Shown here: piece by piece, positions 17,113 through 26,423 of the stretch
Position numbering within the stretch: position 1 is the first letter of the stretch
Layout: every line of letters starts with the position of its first letter
Assembly: GCA_037133675.1 (NCBI GenBank)
Contig: JBAXNR010000009.1
Coordinates: forward strand, 1-64,000
Reading direction: 5' to 3'
Source: UBA4132 sp037133675
GTDB taxonomy: Bacteria > Pseudomonadota > Gammaproteobacteria > Methylococcales > Methylomonadaceae
Length of the DNA stretch: 64,000 nucleotides
Translations under genes and position numbers: made by a program
Notes under the pieces: model-generated
Told to the model about the DNA's origin: nothing
Database searches by the model: none
Seen by the model: the letters and a program-made list of their open reading frames with translations, nothing else

Positions 17113-17970
17113 ATGAGTAATATATTAGCCTTACCTGTTAATTTGTCGGTTGGAACATTTGATGCCTATTTAAATCTGGTTCGGCAAATGCCTAGACTGA
17201 CCGCTGAACAAGAGCGCGAACTCACTCTCAAATATCGAGATGATGATGATTTAGACGCTGCGCGTGAACTGGTCATGACCAACCTGCGCTTTGTTGTCCA
17301 CGTTGCCAGAGGTTACAGCGGCTATGGATTGTCCATGCCTGATATTATTCAAGAAGGCAATGTCGGCTTAATGAAAGCCGTTAAACGCTTTGATCCCGAT
17401 ATGGGAGTGCGTTTAGTGTCGTTTGCCGTGCATTGGATTAAAGCTGAGATTCACGAATATGTAATTAAAAATTGGGGCATTGTTAAAATTGCCACCACTA
17501 AAGCCCAACGTAAATTATTTTTTAATCTGCGTAAATCCAAACAAAACTTAGGCTGGCTATCCAATGACGAAGCTCAAGCTATTGCCGATGATTTGAACGT
17601 TGATTTGAGCGATATTTACGAAATGGAAATGCGCCTAGGTGGTCGTGATACATCCTTTGATATGCCTATGGATGACTCTGCCGAAGAAAGCTTTTCAGCT
17701 CCCGCTAACTATCTACAACAACACGGTGCAGATCCCGCTGAACTGTTTGAAAATGCTGATCGAGAAGGGTATGAGCAGGAATTACTAGCAAAAGCCTTGT
17801 CTTGCTTAGACGAACGTAGCTTGGATATTTTATCCAGCCGTTGGTTATCGGAGAAAAAAGCCACCCTCCACGAATTGGCTGAACGCTATAATGTCTCTGC
17901 GGAAAGAATCAGACAACTAGAACAAAATGCGATGAAAAAAATCCGCGCCAGTGTAGTATTTGAAGCGTAA
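17113..17970 (+). CDS. rpoH: RNA polymerase heat-shock sigma factor RpoH (sigma 32)
   Basis: 285 aa. Region 2 (NLRFVVHVARGY, DIIQEGNVGLMKAVKRFDP), the RpoH box QRKLFFNLRK (132-141) and the region 4 helix-turn-helix (ATLHELAERYNVSAERIRQLEQNAMKKIR) are all present. It directs transcription of chaperone and protease genes. The start is preceded by AGGAAA at 17101. It follows ftsX as in other gammaproteobacteria, but with a CIRCE-like operator in the 70-base gap, implying added control by HrcA. Confidence 0.97.
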   Translation: MSNILALPVNLSVGTFDAYLNLVRQMPRLTAEQERELTLKYRDDDDLDAARELVMTNLRFVVHVARGYSGYGLSMPDIIQEGNVGLMKAVKRFDPDMGVRLVSFAVHWIKAEIHEYVIKNWGIVKIATTKAQRKLFFNLRKSKQNLGWLSNDEAQAIADDLNVDLSDIYEMEMRLGGRDTSFDMPMDDSAEESFSAPANYLQQHGADPAELFENADREGYEQELLAKALSCLDERSLDILSSRWLSEKKATLHELAERYNVSAERIRQLEQNAMKKIRASVVFEA

Positions 17971-17982
17971 TAAGCAACCATC

Positions 17983-18010
17983 AGGAGTACAAACCAAGGT
18001 TTGTACTCCT
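17983..18010. terminator. Hairpin terminator after rpoH
   Basis: Perfect 13-bp inverted repeat AGGAGTACAAACC/GGTTTGTACTCCT with a 2-base centre, 13 bases after the rpoH stop. The T tract is poor, so Rho-independent termination is likely but not certain. Confidence 0.65.
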
Positions 18011-18102
18011 TCAAAAAAGCCATCGCTTTAAATTTTTTTGCATACAGCAACTCGGAATAAAGAGTTATTCACTCTGCATCCCGCGCTACGATATTTCAAT
18101 AA

Positions 18103-19914
18103 TTAATTCTTAGCTGCTCTCTTACGCTCATTTTCAGTCAAGAATTTTTTGCGTAACCGAATCGATTTAGGGGTAACTTCCACTAATTCATCTTCTGCAA
18201 TAAATTCTAACGCTTGTTCTAGCGTTAATTTTTGAATGCGGGCTAACACTAAACTTTCGTCAGTACCCGAAGCGCGAACGTTAGTTAATTGTTTTGGTTT
18301 GCACGGATTAACGCATAAATCATTGGTGCGTGAATGCAAGCCGACTAACATACCTTCGTAGACTTCATCGCCATTGACTAACAATAATTCGCCGCGTTCT
18401 TGCAGTGGGTGTAATGAGTAAGTTACTGCCTTACCTGCCACCATTGAAATCATTACGCCACGCATTCTGTTACCCACATCACCCGCTTTCATTGGACCGT
18501 AATGATCGAAAACGTGGTATAGCAAACCAGAACCAGAAGTCGCCGTCATGAATTCAGTTTGAAAACCAATTAAACCGCGTGAGGGCATCATGTATTCCAA
18601 ACGAATACGACCTTTGCCATCGGGAACCATATTGGTCAAATCGCCTTTGCGATCGCCCAATTTTTCCATGATAGAGCCTTGATGCTCTTCTTCAACTTCG
18701 ATAGTCACCATTTCAAACGGCTCGCATTTTTTGCCGTCGATTTCTTTGATGATAACTTCAGGACGCGAAACGCCCATTTCAAAGCCTTCGCGACGCATAT
18801 TTTCAATCAAAACCGATAAATGCAATTCTCCACGACCTGAGACTTTAAATTTATCAGGATCAGCCGTGTCTTCCACTTTCAACGCGACATTATGTTGCAA
18901 TTCTTTTTCTAAACGATCACGAATTTGACGCGTGGTAACGAATTTACCTTCTTTACCTGCAAACGGTGAATTATTAACTTGGAAAGTCATGCTCACAGTC
19001 GGTTCATCAACTGACAGTGGAGTCATAATTTCTACCAGCTCAGGGCTACAAATCGTATCAGAAATTTCCAATTTTTCGATACCCGCAAAGGCAATAATAT
19101 CGCCTGCGCGAGCATCAGCGACTTCAACACGATCCAGCCCATGAAAGCCGAATACTTGTAGCATACGACCTTTACGTTCAACGCCTTCACGATTGACGAT
19201 GACCAATTGTTGATTGGCTTTAATCGTACCGCGTTGAATACGACCAATACCGATAACACCAACGTAGGTGTTGTAATCTAAACTCGACACCTGCATTTGA
19301 AAAGGACCATCGATATTAACAGGTGGTGGACTCACTTTATCAACAATAGTTTGAAACAGCGGAGTCATGTCGCCTTCAGTAATATCATGGGTTAAGCCCG
19401 CGTAACCGTTAATCGCAGAGGCGAACACGATAGGAAAATCTAATTGTTCATCAGTTGCACCTAAACGGTCAAACAAGTCAAAGGTTTGATCGACAACCCA
19501 ATCAGGACGCGCACCTGGACGGTCAATTTTGTTGATGACAACAATCGGTTTTAAACCTAAAGCAAAGGCTTTTTGAGTCACAAAACGAGTTTGTGGCATT
19601 GGACCATCAACCGCATCAACCAGCAATAATACTGAGTCAACCATCGATAATACGCGTTCAACTTCACCACCAAAATCAGCATGGCCTGGTGTGTCTACGA
19701 TATTGATGTGGTAGCCATTCCAATCCAGCGCGGTGTTTTTTGCCAAAATGGTAATGCCACGTTCTTTTTCAATGTCATTGGAGTCCATCATGCGCTCGGT
19801 GACTTTGGTATGCGCGGCAAATGTTCCCGATTGTTGCAGTAATTTATCCACAAGCGTGGTTTTACCGTGGTCAACGTGGGCAATAATGGCAATATTTCTT
19901 AATTTTTCAATCAC
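18103..19914 (-). CDS. typA: Ribosome-associated GTPase TypA/BipA
   Basis: 603 aa, normal length. G1 AHVDHGKT (12-19), the switch region with RGITILAKNTA, G3 DTPGHADFGGEVER and G4 NKIDRPGARPD place it among translational GTPases. The C-terminus carries the TypA-specific region (GRGELHLSVLIENMRREGFE, PSRGLIGFQTEF) and the basic tail. It acts in ribosome assembly and stress adaptation. Transcribed convergently to rpoH. Confidence 0.97.
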   Translation of the reverse strand: MIEKLRNIAIIAHVDHGKTTLVDKLLQQSGTFAAHTKVTERMMDSNDIEKERGITILAKNTALDWNGYHINIVDTPGHADFGGEVERVLSMVDSVLLLVDAVDGPMPQTRFVTQKAFALGLKPIVVINKIDRPGARPDWVVDQTFDLFDRLGATDEQLDFPIVFASAINGYAGLTHDITEGDMTPLFQTIVDKVSPPPVNIDGPFQMQVSSLDYNTYVGVIGIGRIQRGTIKANQQLVIVNREGVERKGRMLQVFGFHGLDRVEVADARAGDIIAFAGIEKLEISDTICSPELVEIMTPLSVDEPTVSMTFQVNNSPFAGKEGKFVTTRQIRDRLEKELQHNVALKVEDTADPDKFKVSGRGELHLSVLIENMRREGFEMGVSRPEVIIKEIDGKKCEPFEMVTIEVEEEHQGSIMEKLGDRKGDLTNMVPDGKGRIRLEYMMPSRGLIGFQTEFMTATSGSGLLYHVFDHYGPMKAGDVGNRMRGVMISMVAGKAVTYSLHPLQERGELLLVNGDEVYEGMLVGLHSRTNDLCVNPCKPKQLTNVRASGTDESLVLARIQKLTLEQALEFIAEDELVEVTPKSIRLRKKFLTENERKRAAKN

Positions 19915-20006
19915 TGTATTTTCTTTTGGTTAAGGTTAAAGTATTGGTTATCAAAACGCGGAGGCGTTGTTAATTAAGTAACCGTTTATTCTCATTACAA
20001 ACGGTA

Positions 20007-20393
20007 TTATTTGATGTCAAGATTTTTGAGTTTAGCAATTAAATGTTTTGCATTATTAAAGTGTTCAGCCGTTTCTTTTCTTAAAACATCCTTATCAATA
20101 TTATAATCAGCAATACACCGCTTTTTCTTTAAGTCTTTCATTATTTTTCCATAAGCGTGAATACTGCGATTATCATGACGATAAAAATTGTCAATAATGG
20201 TGTTGTGACTTCCGTTGTTATCTGGTTCTTCCATTGTTTCAATATCAGCGAGTATAGCTAGTTTTTCTTTTGCTAAATGAAAAACGGCATAATAAGAGCG
20301 ACTGATGACATTTCTAAAATCAATTTCTTTGCTGTCTGGATTATTTAATAATGTTTCTGCAAACGTTAAAAAATCATCACTGGAAACCGTCAT
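20007..20393 (-). CDS. HEPN-domain protein
   Basis: 128 aa, all-helical. FRNVISRSYYAVFH gives an R-x6-H arrangement (Arg32 to His39) close to the HEPN R-x4-6-H catalytic motif, and the SRSYYAVFHLAKE helix is typical of HEPN proteins of the small stand-alone type. HEPN proteins are often RNases of toxin or defence modules. Its start overlaps the stop of the preceding TPR-like gene by four bases (ATGA), so the pair is translationally coupled. Toxin activity is an inference. Confidence 0.6.
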   Translation of the reverse strand: MTVSSDDFLTFAETLLNNPDSKEIDFRNVISRSYYAVFHLAKEKLAILADIETMEEPDNNGSHNTIIDNFYRHDNRSIHAYGKIMKDLKKKRCIADYNIDKDVLRKETAEHFNNAKHLIAKLKNLDIK

Positions 20394-21160
20394 GCTTGCA
20401 CTCCTATTTCACGTTCATATTGTCGCCGTTCCCTTAATACTTCAACAGAACTATATGTAAAATTCAGTACATCACAACGCATATCATCCAAACTTTCTGC
20501 AAGAAGATTGGCTAACTCCCAATTTAATTCAAATATATATTCGATGGCTTTATCTACATAAATCGTATATTCCACGCAGTTTTCTATAATTCCTATATCT
20601 GTCTCATAAAAATATAATTGATGGTTTTCAATTAAACTAAAAGCAAGTATTTGCAACTGTTGCGCTTCATCGTCAGTTAAATTTGCTGCTGCAAAAATTT
20701 TTGCGGCATTATTAACTAATTCAATGCCTTTATTTCCTTCAATTTCACTTGATAGTTTATGAGCTTCATCAAACCTAGCAGAATTAATAAGACAATAAAA
20801 TAAATCCGATAATATGTTCTTATTATTGGGGAACTTACCAAAAACTTTTCTCGCTTCTTCTAACGCTAAATCATTTAATCCACAATGTGATAATGCAGTT
20901 GAATAATTGCTATGTATAGTGAAATCATCTGGTAATTTTATTGCCTTTTCATAATTTGAAATAACTGCTTTTCTATTATTTTCTAATACTGCAATAAGTC
21001 CTAAATAATTATAAGCATCCGCTGCATCTATTTTTATTAGATTTTCAGCCTCTTTTTTTAAACGACGAATATCCAAATCAGTCGGACGCAGATAATTATC
21101 AAGAAAATAATTAATGTTATTTCCTAATTCTTGAGTTTTAGGCAAAGGTTGCGCTGTCAT
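20390..21160 (-). CDS. TPR-like helical repeat protein
   Basis: 256 aa. Residues about 45-165 show TPR-like helix pairs (AYNYLGLIAVLENNRKAVISNYEKAI; SNYSTALSHCGLNDLALEEARKVF). The remainder is helical without a known motif. It is the upstream half of a coupled pair with the HEPN protein, so it may bind and control that partner. No family name can be given. Confidence 0.5.
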   Translation of the reverse strand: MTAQPLPKTQELGNNINYFLDNYLRPTDLDIRRLKKEAENLIKIDAADAYNYLGLIAVLENNRKAVISNYEKAIKLPDDFTIHSNYSTALSHCGLNDLALEEARKVFGKFPNNKNILSDLFYCLINSARFDEAHKLSSEIEGNKGIELVNNAAKIFAAANLTDDEAQQLQILAFSLIENHQLYFYETDIGIIENCVEYTIYVDKAIEYIFELNWELANLLAESLDDMRCDVLNFTYSSVEVLRERRQYEREIGVQA

Positions 21161-21184
21161 ACCATTATCCTCTCGATATTAGTT

Positions 21185-21577
21185 TTAACTTTTTTCCCAA
21201 GGCAAGCCACAAAATTGCCAGCCGTTGAGTTTGCCGCGCTGTTGGTTTTTATCGGGATCGCCTTCAAAGCCATTGACGATGTTAATTAAGGTTTCATAAC
21301 CGATGTGTTCTAAAGCTCTGGCGGCACTTAAAGAGCGGATGCCACTACGGCATAAGAGCAATATCGGGGTGCTGTAATCAGGCACACGCTTATTAACTTT
21401 GGTGAGAAAGTCGGAGTTAATCGCACCACCAAACTGTTCTTGCCACGCAATGTGAATTGCACCGAGGGGATGACCAATATCGGTATATTCAGCTTTGGTT
21501 CTGACATCGATTAATATAGCTTGTGGGTTTTGTTGCAATAAATCCCATGCTTGTTGCGGGTCTAGGTTTTCTATCAT
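21185..21577 (-). CDS. Rhodanese-like sulfurtransferase
   Basis: About 130 aa from the ATG at 21577; the frame runs 56 residues further upstream but that part is not rhodanese-like. Rhodanese blocks: ILIDVRTKAEYTDIGHPLGAIHI, the active-site loop CRSGIRS (Cys catalytic, seven residues as in sulfurtransferases) and the C-terminal INIVNGFEGD. Single-domain cytosolic persulfide carrier, with no signal peptide from this start. Confidence 0.85.
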   Translation of the reverse strand: MIENLDPQQAWDLLQQNPQAILIDVRTKAEYTDIGHPLGAIHIAWQEQFGGAINSDFLTKVNKRVPDYSTPILLLCRSGIRSLSAARALEHIGYETLINIVNGFEGDPDKNQQRGKLNGWQFCGLPWEKS

Positions 21578-21938
21578 GATGCTATCCAATTTTTTGTCCG
21601 ATAAACTGCGCTTCGTTTTGTAAGCCTTGCTGGTGTTGACCGATGAGGATGTTTTCTTGGTAAAACACACGATCAATAGGGCAAAAAAGTTAGAATTCAT
21701 CTTTTGCCAGTAGGTAGTCGAAATTATGAGAGCTTGTGTAACCAACTATAGCCTATCCGCAAATCACAACATAAAAAAGCAATCCGTTTATTTAAGTGCT
21801 TCTATTATCGCATTCATTAGGGTGTGGTCAAAGTGGATATATTAAGCGGGTCGTTTTCGTCTCTTCAGTGAGAGCAATGGGAGTCAAAAATTCTAGGCTA
21901 TAATAGCAGTCATTTTCTATTATCAAGAAATTTACCTT

Positions 21939-22991
21939 ATGAACAAAATTGATGCCAGTATTGTAATACCTACTCATCGCTCTGATACTTCCAGTGTACG
22001 CCGTCTGATTTCGACGATAGATTTATTTTTACAGCACGGTTTTGAGGTAGTTCTGGCAGATAATTCAGGTTGCTTAAAAAAGTCTCAACAATTACATAGC
22101 GAATTTTCGAATGAGATTGTCTTTGCTGAGACAGAAATAGATTGTAAGGCCTCAGACAATTTTTTTGCAGGCTTTACCGCGACTACTGGCAAATATGTGA
22201 TGTTTGTCAGTGATGACGATATGTTTATTTCTACGGGTGTGCAAGCATTGGCTCATGCTATTAAACATTCTACAGGCTATGAAGGCTTTTCTGCACCCGT
22301 TGTACATCATACTCAAGAAAACACCTCAGTGGCGAGTACGCCTGATTTAACCAGTCAAAATCCAACAGATATTTTAATCGCATGGGCAACGTGTGATGCA
22401 GCGGTTAGTTTCTATGGTTGTTATAGCCAAACAATTTGGCAACGTTATTTTCGTTTTGTTAAACAACACCCTGTAAAACTAGCACACCATGATCAATTCT
22501 TGCGGTTTTTCATTGCCGATGTTGGCAATATTATGTGTTTGAAGAGCGCGTGGATGGTTTACGATCGCAGCAATTGGGCAGATCAACAGAGTATGTACAA
22601 TTCATTTGAGGGTTTTTATCTTAGTGCGGGGTTTGATGGTCGTATGTATTATGCAGAACCGTTATGGGAAGGAATAGAAGGTGTACTGTGCCAATTCAAA
22701 TTAGATGAGTTAGCTGGACGCAAAGTACAGCAAGCCTTTATTAGTCATTGGTGGGGCTGTCGTTTTGATATATCCAAAAAGTTGATAGCTGCCAATCGAC
22801 ACGCAATACCACCCGATGTGTGGCACAAATTAGAACCATTAATCAATTATTTGGACACATCTAATCATATTGACGCATATCAAATTCTACAATTTTTATC
22901 GCAATTTATGGTGGGGCTGTATGGTAGAGACGGTGGCTTACAGGACTTTTGGTTGCATCAAGCCACAGCGAGTTTAAAAGCACCTAAATAA
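21939..22991 (+). CDS. Glycosyltransferase family 2-like protein
   Basis: 350 aa. GT-A N-terminus ASIVIPTHRSD, an EVVLADNSG strand and a metal-binding DxD-type FVSDDDMF motif about 85 residues later. The C-terminal half has no clear family. It is a lone plus-strand gene between rhodanese and a LysR regulator, near but outside the polysaccharide operon. The acceptor and sugar are unknown. Confidence 0.65.
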   Translation: MNKIDASIVIPTHRSDTSSVRRLISTIDLFLQHGFEVVLADNSGCLKKSQQLHSEFSNEIVFAETEIDCKASDNFFAGFTATTGKYVMFVSDDDMFISTGVQALAHAIKHSTGYEGFSAPVVHHTQENTSVASTPDLTSQNPTDILIAWATCDAAVSFYGCYSQTIWQRYFRFVKQHPVKLAHHDQFLRFFIADVGNIMCLKSAWMVYDRSNWADQQSMYNSFEGFYLSAGFDGRMYYAEPLWEGIEGVLCQFKLDELAGRKVQQAFISHWWGCRFDISKKLIAANRHAIPPDVWHKLEPLINYLDTSNHIDAYQILQFLSQFMVGLYGRDGGLQDFWLHQATASLKAPK

Positions 22992-23000
22992 CCGCAAGGA

Positions 23001-23909
23001 TTACTCTGGTCTCGGCATATTAACGCGCGGTTGCAGCCATATCTGTAAAAAATCTAAAAATCGTCTGACTTTAGCGGATAAATATTTTCGATGTGGATAC
23101 ACTGCATGAATATCTAACGGTGGTAAGGTGTAATTTTCTAATACGGGAATCAGTTTGCCTTTTTCAATATCCCGACCAACAACATAAGTGGCTAACATAA
23201 CTAACCCTAAACCGTTGACAGCGGCAATTCGATTAGCATCGGCGACATTGGACTGCATACGCCCTGACACATTGATGGTGGTGTAGCCTGATTTACCTTT
23301 AAATTTCCATTTGCTACGCGGTGAACTCGCCCAATTGATTAAGCAACTGTGATTGTATAAATCTTCTGGCGTGTAGGGAATGCCATGACGTGCTAAGTAA
23401 TCAGGTGATCCGCATACCACCATTGATGAGCTAGCGAGTTTTCGAGCCACCATACTGGTATCATCTAAATCTCCTAAGTAAATCGCTATATCAATACCTT
23501 CATCAATTAAATCAATTGGACTACTCTGTAAAATCATATCGACTTTTAAGTCAGGGTGTATTTTTAAAAATTCTGCTACTGCACGCGTTATATGAGTAGC
23601 CCCAATGACAGGGGGTGCACTGATTTTTAATACCCCGCGAGGCTCGGTTTGTAAATGAGTGACGGCGGCTTCCATTTCGTCAATATCCAACAACACTTGC
23701 TGGCAACGCTCAAGATAGGACGCGCCTACATCTGTTAAATTTAAACTGCGAGTCGTTCGATTAAACAAGCGCGTACCCAAGCTACCTTCTAGCTGCATAA
23801 TATGTTTGGTTGCCATTGCACGCGAAATACCCATCTCACTTGCACCAGCAGCAAAACTCCCTGCTTTAGCAACTCGAACAAAAACCGACATACCCGTTAG
23901 TTTATCCAT
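23001..23909 (-). CDS. LysR-family transcriptional regulator
   Basis: 302 aa from the ATG at 23909 (MDKLTGMSVFVRVAKAGSF), the usual LysR N-terminus; a frame extension upstream lacks homology. The winged HTH is at about 5-60 (ASEMGISRAMATKHIMQLEGSLGTRLFNRTTRSL), followed by a periplasmic-binding-protein-like effector domain with LKISAPPVIG. The sequence is closest in pattern to the CrgA/DsdC-like single-target regulators. The divergent neighbour across 290 bases is the 50-aa miniprotein gene, a possible target. Confidence 0.88.
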   Translation of the reverse strand: MDKLTGMSVFVRVAKAGSFAAGASEMGISRAMATKHIMQLEGSLGTRLFNRTTRSLNLTDVGASYLERCQQVLLDIDEMEAAVTHLQTEPRGVLKISAPPVIGATHITRAVAEFLKIHPDLKVDMILQSSPIDLIDEGIDIAIYLGDLDDTSMVARKLASSSMVVCGSPDYLARHGIPYTPEDLYNHSCLINWASSPRSKWKFKGKSGYTTINVSGRMQSNVADANRIAAVNGLGLVMLATYVVGRDIEKGKLIPVLENYTLPPLDIHAVYPHRKYLSAKVRRFLDFLQIWLQPRVNMPRPE

Positions 23910-24060
23910 TTTTAATAGCCCATACTGATTGAAAATACTTGGTAGTGGTAAAAAACTCAAATAATTAAGAGACAGAGAAGTCAAAAAACATATTTTTGGC
24001 TTTGTAACACAATGCTTTGCTTAGGCTACAGTCAGCGTGTCATGCACTTTAGTTGCTCCC

Positions 24061-24122
24061 AATTAATGAATTACTGCCATTACTTTGACTACTGTTTCCT
24101 ATAATGAAACAATTCATTAATT
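24061..24122. promoter_or_regulatory. 12-bp perfect inverted repeat upstream of miniprotein gene 1
   Basis: AATTAATGAATT (24061-24072) and its exact complement AATTCATTAATT (24111-24122), 38 bases apart, lie in the divergent region between the LysR gene and the 50-aa gene, flanking the dyad at 24091-24113. They could be an operator pair or a cruciform. Confidence 0.4.
24091..24113 (+). promoter_or_regulatory. Dyad element shared by both miniprotein genes, copy 1
   Basis: ACTGTTTC-N7-GAAACAAT, an imperfect 8-bp dyad. The same element stands at 52306-52327 upstream of the paralogous gene, and in both cases the GAAAC end lies exactly 22 bases before the proposed -35. Confidence 0.55.
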
Positions 24123-24132
24123 ATTTCGCATA

Positions 24133-24160
24133 TTGTATCCAAAAAATATCTCTGTATAGT
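24133..24160 (+). promoter_or_regulatory. Predicted promoter of miniprotein gene 1
   Basis: -35 TTGTAT (24133-24138), 16-base spacer, -10 TATAGT (24155-24160). The paralogous gene has the same arrangement (TTGTTA, 16 bases, TATAGT). Confidence 0.5.
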
Positions 24161-24200
24161 AAGCACATACTTACTGATAAAACAACCTTTGGGTGACAAT

Positions 24201-24353
24201 ATGAACGACTTAAATAAAGATATTTTTATCGGACTGATGTTTATCATCGGAATATGGAGTTTCATTTCTGGTCAGTTCGTCATTTCAACCGTATTATTTG
24301 CCAGTGCTGCTATTTATAGCAACATTGTGATGAGAGCAAAGCGTAAGAGCTAA
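24201..24353 (+). CDS. 50-aa membrane miniprotein, paralog 1
   Basis: Begins MNDLNKDIFIGLMFIIGIW and ends in a basic tail (RAKRKS). It has two short hydrophobic stretches (8-22 and 26-42) around the motif FISGQFVIST, then LFASAAIYSN. A second gene at 52424-52585 encodes a clear paralog: K-D-[IV]-F-x-G-L-x-F-x-I-G-I-x2-F-I-S-G-[QE]-F and LFA-[SA]-[AS]-AI-x-SN are shared. Own promoter and terminator flank it, and the ribosome site is weak (GGTGA). I recognise no family. The conservation of both protein and promoter supports a real expressed gene. Confidence 0.75.
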   Translation: MNDLNKDIFIGLMFIIGIWSFISGQFVISTVLFASAAIYSNIVMRAKRKS

Positions 24354-24426
24354 GCTCTACCGATTTACGTCCTCCTAGTGTTATGACTACAAGCAAAATC
24401 TCCTCATTAGATATGCTTGATTTTTG

Positions 24427-24462
24427 CCTCCTGCTGCGGTGACGTATCAGGAGGTTTTTTTT
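24427..24462 (+). terminator. Rho-independent terminator after miniprotein gene 1
   Basis: CCTCCTG (24427-24433) pairs with CAGGAGG (24448-24454) across a 14-base loop, followed by eight Ts. It ends three bases before the stop of the convergent wbpM-like gene. Confidence 0.8.
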
Positions 24463-24464
24463 GC

Positions 24465-26423
24465 CTAATGAATAGCTGTTCGTTGTTGCCAGAGTAAATC
24501 ACCAATTTCGCATTGCGGTACAAAACCTGATACGGCTTGCTGTAAAATTACTCTAATCTGCTCAAAATCATCATTTTGAGCCGCTTGCTCTAAATCAGTT
24601 AGCATTTTTTCCAGTTCAGCCCAAACAATCATCGATTCTTCTGCTCGCATAATTCTAGGGTGACTGGTTTTAGAAACATTGTCGCCTATCAGCAATTCTT
24701 CATACAATTTTTCACCTGCGCGTAGTCCTGTAAACTGAATTTCTATGTCGCCGTCCAGATGACTATCATCTTTTATTTGTAAGCCACTTAAATGAATCAT
24801 CCGCCTAGCTAAATCAATGATGCGTATAGGGTCGCCCATATCCAGTACAAAAACATCACCACCCTGCCCCATTGCTCCTGCTTGGATCACAAGTTGAGAA
24901 GCTTCGGGTATGGTCATGAAATAGCGAATAATACGTTTATCAGTAACAGTGACAGGGCCACCTCTGGCGATTTGCTCTCGAAACAACGGCACGACAGAGC
25001 CAGAAGACCCCAATACATTACCAAATCGCACCATCGTGAAACGAGTTTGCTGTTTGTCGTTGGCGTTCACACTCAGTGCTTGTAAAATTAATTCTGCAAA
25101 GCGTTTAGTCGCTCCCATTGTATTGGTGGGTCTAACGGCTTTATCTGTGGAAATGAGAACAAAAGTTTCAACTCCTGCATTGATTGCTGATTGTGCCGTG
25201 CGCAAGGTGCCAAGAATATTATTCCACACAGCTTCGGCAGGATTTTTTTCCACCATCGGGACGTGTTTGTAGGCTGCCGCATGATAAATGGTTTGTACTT
25301 GAAAAGTTTTACAAACCTTTTCTACGCGCTTTGAATTTGTGACCGAACCTAACACGGGTAATATCGCTATCGTCTCAGTTGATTCTATTTTACTAAGCTG
25401 TTGAGTCAACTCTTTTTCTATTTCATAAAGTGCAAATTCATTTAATTCAAACAATACCAGTGTGCGTGGTTGTAATTGCATAATTTGCCGACACAGTTCA
25501 GAACCGATAGAACCACCCGCCCCCGTAACCATCACCACTTTATCGGTGACATTTGCTTGCAATAATGAAATCACAGGGGCAACTGAATCACGACCTAGCA
25601 AGTCGGCAATATCAACCTCTTGCAGGGCATCAAAAGTCACTCTACCTTGGGCAATATCCGATAAGCTAGGCATAGACAGTACATGCACCGCATAAGGCTC
25701 TAACAAACCAATAATTTCACCAATACGCGTTCGGCTCGCAGAAGGCATGGCTAACAGTACATTAGCCACCTTATATCTTTCCATTAAATAGCTTAACGAA
25801 TCGAGCGGATAAATTCTAATGCCGTTGATTTTTTGCTTGTGTAATAGGGGATTATCATCAATAAAAGCCACAGTTTTAAATTCACCACCATGCACTAATG
25901 CTGATGCCAGTTGCACGCCTGCACTGCCAGCTCCATAAATCACAACATTTTTTTTGTTGTGATTTATGTTGTCATAACTGTCATCACTCAGTCTAAAATA
26001 CACATCGGCAAGCCACCAGCGGACAAAAAAACGGCTACTACTCACCAATAACATAATCAGCAACCAATTGAGCGGCGAGACGGTTCGAGGAATACCTTGA
26101 ATGCCTGATTCATAAAGAATAAAAGCAAAAATCAGTGAGTAAAAAGTGGTTGCTTGAATAATTGTCCACAATGCCCTGATTTCGATATAACGAATAATGG
26201 CACGATAAAGACCTAAGCGTATAAAAATAGGTACAGCAACTACAGGCGCGGTAGCAAATAAATACCATTCATTCCCCTTTGGAATATACCATACACCCCA
26301 ACGCAAAGAAAAAGCCGCCCACAGCGCGAATAGGGTAAAAAATACATCAGCACTAATAAGAATAGCGGCTTTGGTGCGTCGAGAAAGCCCTATAAACCAA
26401 GTGCGTAGTGGTAAAGAAATCAT
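24465..26423 (-). CDS. WbpM/CapD-type UDP-HexNAc 4,6-dehydratase, membrane
   Basis: 652 aa. Four N-terminal helices (about 22-136), a CoA-binding-like Rossmann part with YGAGSAGVQLA (163-173), then the SDR dehydratase domain: NAD motif GAGGSIG (301-307), HAAAYKHVP, STDKAVRPTNTMGATK with the Met436-x3-Lys440 catalytic pair that replaces Tyr-Lys in this subfamily. It converts UDP-GlcNAc to the 4-keto-6-deoxy sugar leading to QuiNAc/FucNAc. It overlaps the wbpL-like gene by four bases. Confidence 0.92.
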   Translation of the reverse strand: MISLPLRTWFIGLSRRTKAAILISADVFFTLFALWAAFSLRWGVWYIPKGNEWYLFATAPVVAVPIFIRLGLYRAIIRYIEIRALWTIIQATTFYSLIFAFILYESGIQGIPRTVSPLNWLLIMLLVSSSRFFVRWWLADVYFRLSDDSYDNINHNKKNVVIYGAGSAGVQLASALVHGGEFKTVAFIDDNPLLHKQKINGIRIYPLDSLSYLMERYKVANVLLAMPSASRTRIGEIIGLLEPYAVHVLSMPSLSDIAQGRVTFDALQEVDIADLLGRDSVAPVISLLQANVTDKVVMVTGAGGSIGSELCRQIMQLQPRTLVLFELNEFALYEIEKELTQQLSKIESTETIAILPVLGSVTNSKRVEKVCKTFQVQTIYHAAAYKHVPMVEKNPAEAVWNNILGTLRTAQSAINAGVETFVLISTDKAVRPTNTMGATKRFAELILQALSVNANDKQQTRFTMVRFGNVLGSSGSVVPLFREQIARGGPVTVTDKRIIRYFMTIPEASQLVIQAGAMGQGGDVFVLDMGDPIRIIDLARRMIHLSGLQIKDDSHLDGDIEIQFTGLRAGEKLYEELLIGDNVSKTSHPRIMRAEESMIVWAELEKMLTDLEQAAQNDDFEQIRVILQQAVSGFVPQCEIGDLLWQQRTAIH

